Part shown: in pieces, positions 6,700 through 8,645 of the stretch
Position numbering within the stretch: position 1 is the stretch's first letter
How the letters are laid out: the number at the start of each line of letters is the position of its first letter
Assembly (NCBI GenBank): GCA_943329165.2
Contig: CALQCV020000071.1
Location: 1-8,645 of the forward strand
Reading direction: 5' to 3'
Length of the DNA: 8,645 nucleotides
DNA from: Candidatus Nitrotoga sp. CP45
GTDB lineage: Bacteria; Bacteroidota; Bacteroidia; Flavobacteriales; Flavobacteriaceae
Notes under the pieces: model-generated
Database searches by the model: none
Seen by the model: only the letters and a program-made list of their open reading frames with translations
What the model was told of the DNA's origin: nothing
Position numbers and translations under genes: made by a program

Positions 6700-7656
6700 T
6701 TAACTGTATTCAATTTTTTTGGAGACTTTTTTTACAGATGGGTCAAAACTATCTTGTTGCTTGGTCAAAACATTTGGATAATAAAACCTGTTTTTTAATT
6801 CTTTGGTAATAGCTCCTTTTTGTTGATGTCCTAAATAAGTACCATAAAACTGCATATACCTGAAAACAATAATATTTTTCAATTCTTTCCAAAAACAGCT
6901 TTTTTGTATGGAATGATATAAATCGGAAAATGTATTTGATACAAACAATCTTATAAAGTCCCAAAAACCTACATGTACTTTAGGAATTATGTGTTTTAAA
7001 GCAATCGCTTCTCTTCTATATCGGTTTTTAATTTTTTGGGGTGATTCTTCATGTACATGCACAATAGCAGCATCGGCATCATAGACAATGCTATATCCTT
7101 TTGCCATTATTTTATGAGCCCAATCTAAATCTTCTAAACCTGTTAGTGCTTCATCATAAGGTTGCTGCAACCATAAACTTTTTCGAACTGCACAATTGGC
7201 ATTATTACAAAAAGGGGTTGACTGATTATTATTGCTTTCTTCCGGAAACCATTTATTAAAAACTTGTTGTTCAGAAAAATGTGTTAAATCGTTACCTGTT
7301 TGTCGTCCATAAACTAGCCCAACGTTTTCATTGTATAAAAAGTGACGCACCATTTTTTCAATCCAATCGGTAAAAATAGGATAAACATGGGCAGAAGCAA
7401 ACAATAAAATATCTCCTTTAGCCTCTTCACAACCAATATTTAATGATCGACCAAAAGAAAATTTTTCTTTGGCAATAGAAATTACATTTGCGCCCATGTG
7501 TTTGGCAATCGAAACTGTAGAATCAGTTGAGCCGGAATCTACTACAATTACTTCTACAGTTATACCTTTAGGCAGTTCTTGTCTTTCAATACCATCTAAC
7601 AAACGACCGATATGACGTTCTTCGTTATATGTGCGAATTACAAGAGATACTGTCAA
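6700..7656 (-). CDS. Family 2 glycosyltransferase (rhamnosyltransferase-like), probable TTG start
   Basis: GT-A fold glycosyltransferase, probably cytoplasmic, adding one sugar to the growing repeat unit. From TTG at 7656 it has 318 residues and begins directly with the first GT2 strand (TVSLVIRTYNEE). The nucleotide-binding motif VDSGSTDST is at 39-47 (D40, D45). Where many GT2 enzymes carry a DxD metal site, this one has FASAH (86-90), a variant I associate with rhamnosyltransferase-like GT2 proteins. The catalytic-acid region GLEDLDWA is at 173-180 (E175, D176), followed by a basic RYRREAIALK stretch (212-221). No ATG exists near the N-terminus: in-frame TTG codons lie at 7692, 7680 and 7656. 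The 7692 start would add 12 residues outside the fold and overlap the ABC gene by 16 nt; I prefer 7656, which leaves a 20-nt gap. Donor and acceptor cannot be read from sequence. Confidence 0.9.
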   Translation of the reverse strand: MTVSLVIRTYNEERHIGRLLDGIERQELPKGITVEVIVVDSGSTDSTVSIAKHMGANVISIAKEKFSFGRSLNIGCEEAKGDILLFASAHVYPIFTDWIEKMVRHFLYNENVGLVYGRQTGNDLTHFSEQQVFNKWFPEESNNNQSTPFCNNANCAVRKSLWLQQPYDEALTGLEDLDWAHKIMAKGYSIVYDADAAIVHVHEESPQKIKNRYRREAIALKHIIPKVHVGFWDFIRLFVSNTFSDLYHSIQKSCFWKELKNIIVFRYMQFYGTYLGHQQKGAITKELKNRFYYPNVLTKQQDSFDPSVKKVSKKIEYS

Positions 7657-7676
7657 GTGATTTTTAATTTTTATAT

Positions 7677-8645
7677 TCAATATTTTTTCCAATCTAATAC
7701 AGCTGGAATAATTCCACCTCTAAAAGCAGAATAAGAAAAGTTAGTTGGATCAAATGAAAATTCATCTACACTGAATTGAATAACATTCAATAAAGCGTCT
7801 ATATCCCTATCGCGAAGTTTGCCTAGTTTTGCATTAATCTTATAATTGCCTTTTTTTAGAGGATTAGGTAATTGAACTCGGAAAAAATGTTTTCCAACTG
7901 TCCAATTTTCTAATAAATTAGAATCGTTGTCAGAGGCAAAAGTCCAAAACAACTCTGAGCCGTCTTTTTCAATATTTAATATGGGAGTTATATAAGTCAA
8001 TTTTTCTTTTCTTATCTCCATTTCATACTCAATAAATATCTTATCCCAAACATCAAACTCTTTACATTGAATACCATCTTCATTAGTAATTCTGACTTTC
8101 ATGATTTGTGCTATCTTCTCCTTATCTTCTTTTGCTTCATATGATGTTTTATAACTATTATCATTTAAATCAATCAGGGAATTTTGATAACAAGAAACAG
8201 TTTCATCAATTTCTCCAATAAATTTCAAATTTCCATTTTGTAAAAATACACCTTTATTACAAAGTGCTTTTACAGCAGCAATATTATGACTAACAAACAA
8301 AACGGTTCTGCCTTCTCCTTTAGAAACATCGTTCATTTTTCCTAAACATTTCTTTTGAAACTCTGCATCTCCAACTGCTAAAACCTCATCCACTATAAGT
8401 ATTTCACTTTCTAAATGGGCGGCTACAGCAAAAGCTAGTCTCACATACATTCCAGAGGAATAGCGCTTCACTGGAGTATCAATATAACGTTCAACACCTG
8501 AAAAATCAATTATTTCATCTAATTTTCTAGTAATTTCAGCCCGTCTCATACCTAAGATAGCGCCATTCAAATAAATGTTTTCTCGTCCGGTCATTTCAGG
8601 GTTAAATCCGGTTCCTACTTCAAGTAAAGAGGCAATCCTACCATT
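7677..8645 (-). CDS. Wzt/TagH-type ABC transporter ATP-binding protein, 5'-truncated by window edge
   Basis: ATPase subunit of a polysaccharide ABC exporter (O-antigen Wzt / teichoic-acid TagH type), expected to act at the inner membrane with a Wzm-like permease not in this window. The frame is open to the right edge, giving 322 residues; Walker A lies upstream. Visible in order: a GRIASLLEVGTGF segment (about 2-14) and TGREN (19-23), both typical of this subfamily; ABC signature YSSGMY (62-67) in place of LSGGQ; Walker B ILIVDEVLAVGD (82-93); switch His in VSHN (H120). From about residue 180 to the end a beta-rich region matches the Wzt C-terminal carbohydrate-binding domain in position and size. 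An ATG at 8594 is not the start, since coding sequence continues through it. It stops with TGA 20 nt before the probable start of the next gene. Family assignment is firm; the exported glycan is unknown. Confidence 0.93.
   Translation of the reverse strand, partial: NGRIASLLEVGTGFNPEMTGRENIYLNGAILGMRRAEITRKLDEIIDFSGVERYIDTPVKRYSSGMYVRLAFAVAAHLESEILIVDEVLAVGDAEFQKKCLGKMNDVSKGEGRTVLFVSHNIAAVKALCNKGVFLQNGNLKFIGEIDETVSCYQNSLIDLNDNSYKTSYEAKEDKEKIAQIMKVRITNEDGIQCKEFDVWDKIFIEYEMEIRKEKLTYITPILNIEKDGSELFWTFASDNDSNLLENWTVGKHFFRVQLPNPLKKGNYKINAKLGKLRDRDIDALLNVIQFSVDEFSFDPTNFSYSAFRGGIIPAVLDWKKY

Larger units (their letters stand above)
1..8645 (-). other. Single polysaccharide biosynthesis and export transcription unit (extends beyond both edges)
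   Basis: All genes are codirectional. Junctions in transcription order: ABC to GT2 20 nt; GT2 to cyclase 3 nt; cyclase to cytidylyltransferase 7 nt; then 1-nt overlaps TGATG (5371-5375) and TAATG (4433-4437); SDR to DUF115 5 nt; DUF115 to fcl 12 nt; fcl to gmd 4-nt overlap (1944-1947); gmd to GT2 6 nt; GT2 to the last gene 25 nt. None of these gaps has room for a convincing promoter, and no hairpin followed by a T-run is visible. Start codons lack purine-rich Shine-Dalgarno sequences and sit behind A/T-rich leaders, as is usual in Bacteroidota. One operon is an inference from spacing. Confidence 0.8.

Noticed and set aside
6714..6733. Two 7-nt T runs near the GT2 3' end as possible phase-variation tracts
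   Set aside because: Short homopolymers are expected in DNA this AT-rich, and slippage here would alter only the last few residues.
6749..6964. Second minus-strand frame of 71 codons within the GT2 gene
   Set aside because: Out-of-frame shadow within the C-terminal part of the GT2, with no independent support.
1..8645. CRISPR arrays, tRNA or rRNA genes, insertion sequences, toxin-antitoxin or phage-defence genes
   Set aside because: No repeat arrays, transposase frames, inverted-repeat ends or RNA gene signatures were seen; all space is filled by glycan genes.

Overview
The window looks like part of a surface-polysaccharide (O-antigen, capsule or glycan) biosynthesis locus from a low-GC member of the Bacteroidota, probably flavobacterial or a relative. 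I base this on AT-rich DNA (about 28-39% G+C in stretches I counted by hand), start codons preceded by A/T-rich leaders rather than Shine-Dalgarno sequences, two TTG starts, and the gene content. Genus cannot be fixed from the sequence alone.

All ten genes lie on the minus strand, so the operon reads from right (8645) to left (1). Gaps run from overlaps of 1-4 nt up to 25 nt. This fits one transcription unit that enters and leaves the window; I see no internal promoter or terminator and no gene-free stretch over 30 nt.

In transcription order: (1) a 5'-truncated ABC-transporter ATPase of the Wzt/TagH type with a C-terminal carbohydrate-binding-like domain (8645-7677); (2) a family 2 glycosyltransferase with a probable TTG start (7656-6700); (3) a cyclase/kynurenine-formamidase-family metal hydrolase (6696-6064); (4) a NeuA/KdsB-like CMP-sugar cytidylyltransferase (6056-5373); (5) a D-2-hydroxyacid (phosphoglycerate-type) dehydrogenase (5373-4435); (6) a short-chain dehydrogenase/reductase (4435-3704); (7) a DUF115/MptE-like Rossmann protein with features resembling GT42 sialyltransferases (3698-2880); (8) GDP-L-fucose synthase (2867-1944); (9) GDP-mannose 4,6-dehydratase (1947-886); (10) a second family 2 glycosyltransferase with a TTG start (879-124); and (11) the first 32 codons of another probable glycosyltransferase (98-1), which brings the total to eleven coding regions, nine of them complete.

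Genes 8 and 9 make GDP-L-fucose from GDP-mannose. Genes 3-6 form a compact set (1-nt overlaps or a 7-nt gap) that probably makes an unusual CMP-activated acidic residue, with no nonulosonate synthase (NeuB/KdsA type) in view. Gene 7 is a candidate for the transferase that uses it. The glycosyltransferases would assemble the repeat unit, and the Wzt-like ATPase, with a permease presumably encoded upstream, would export the finished chain. The four-gene CMP cassette is the least explained and most interesting part of the window.
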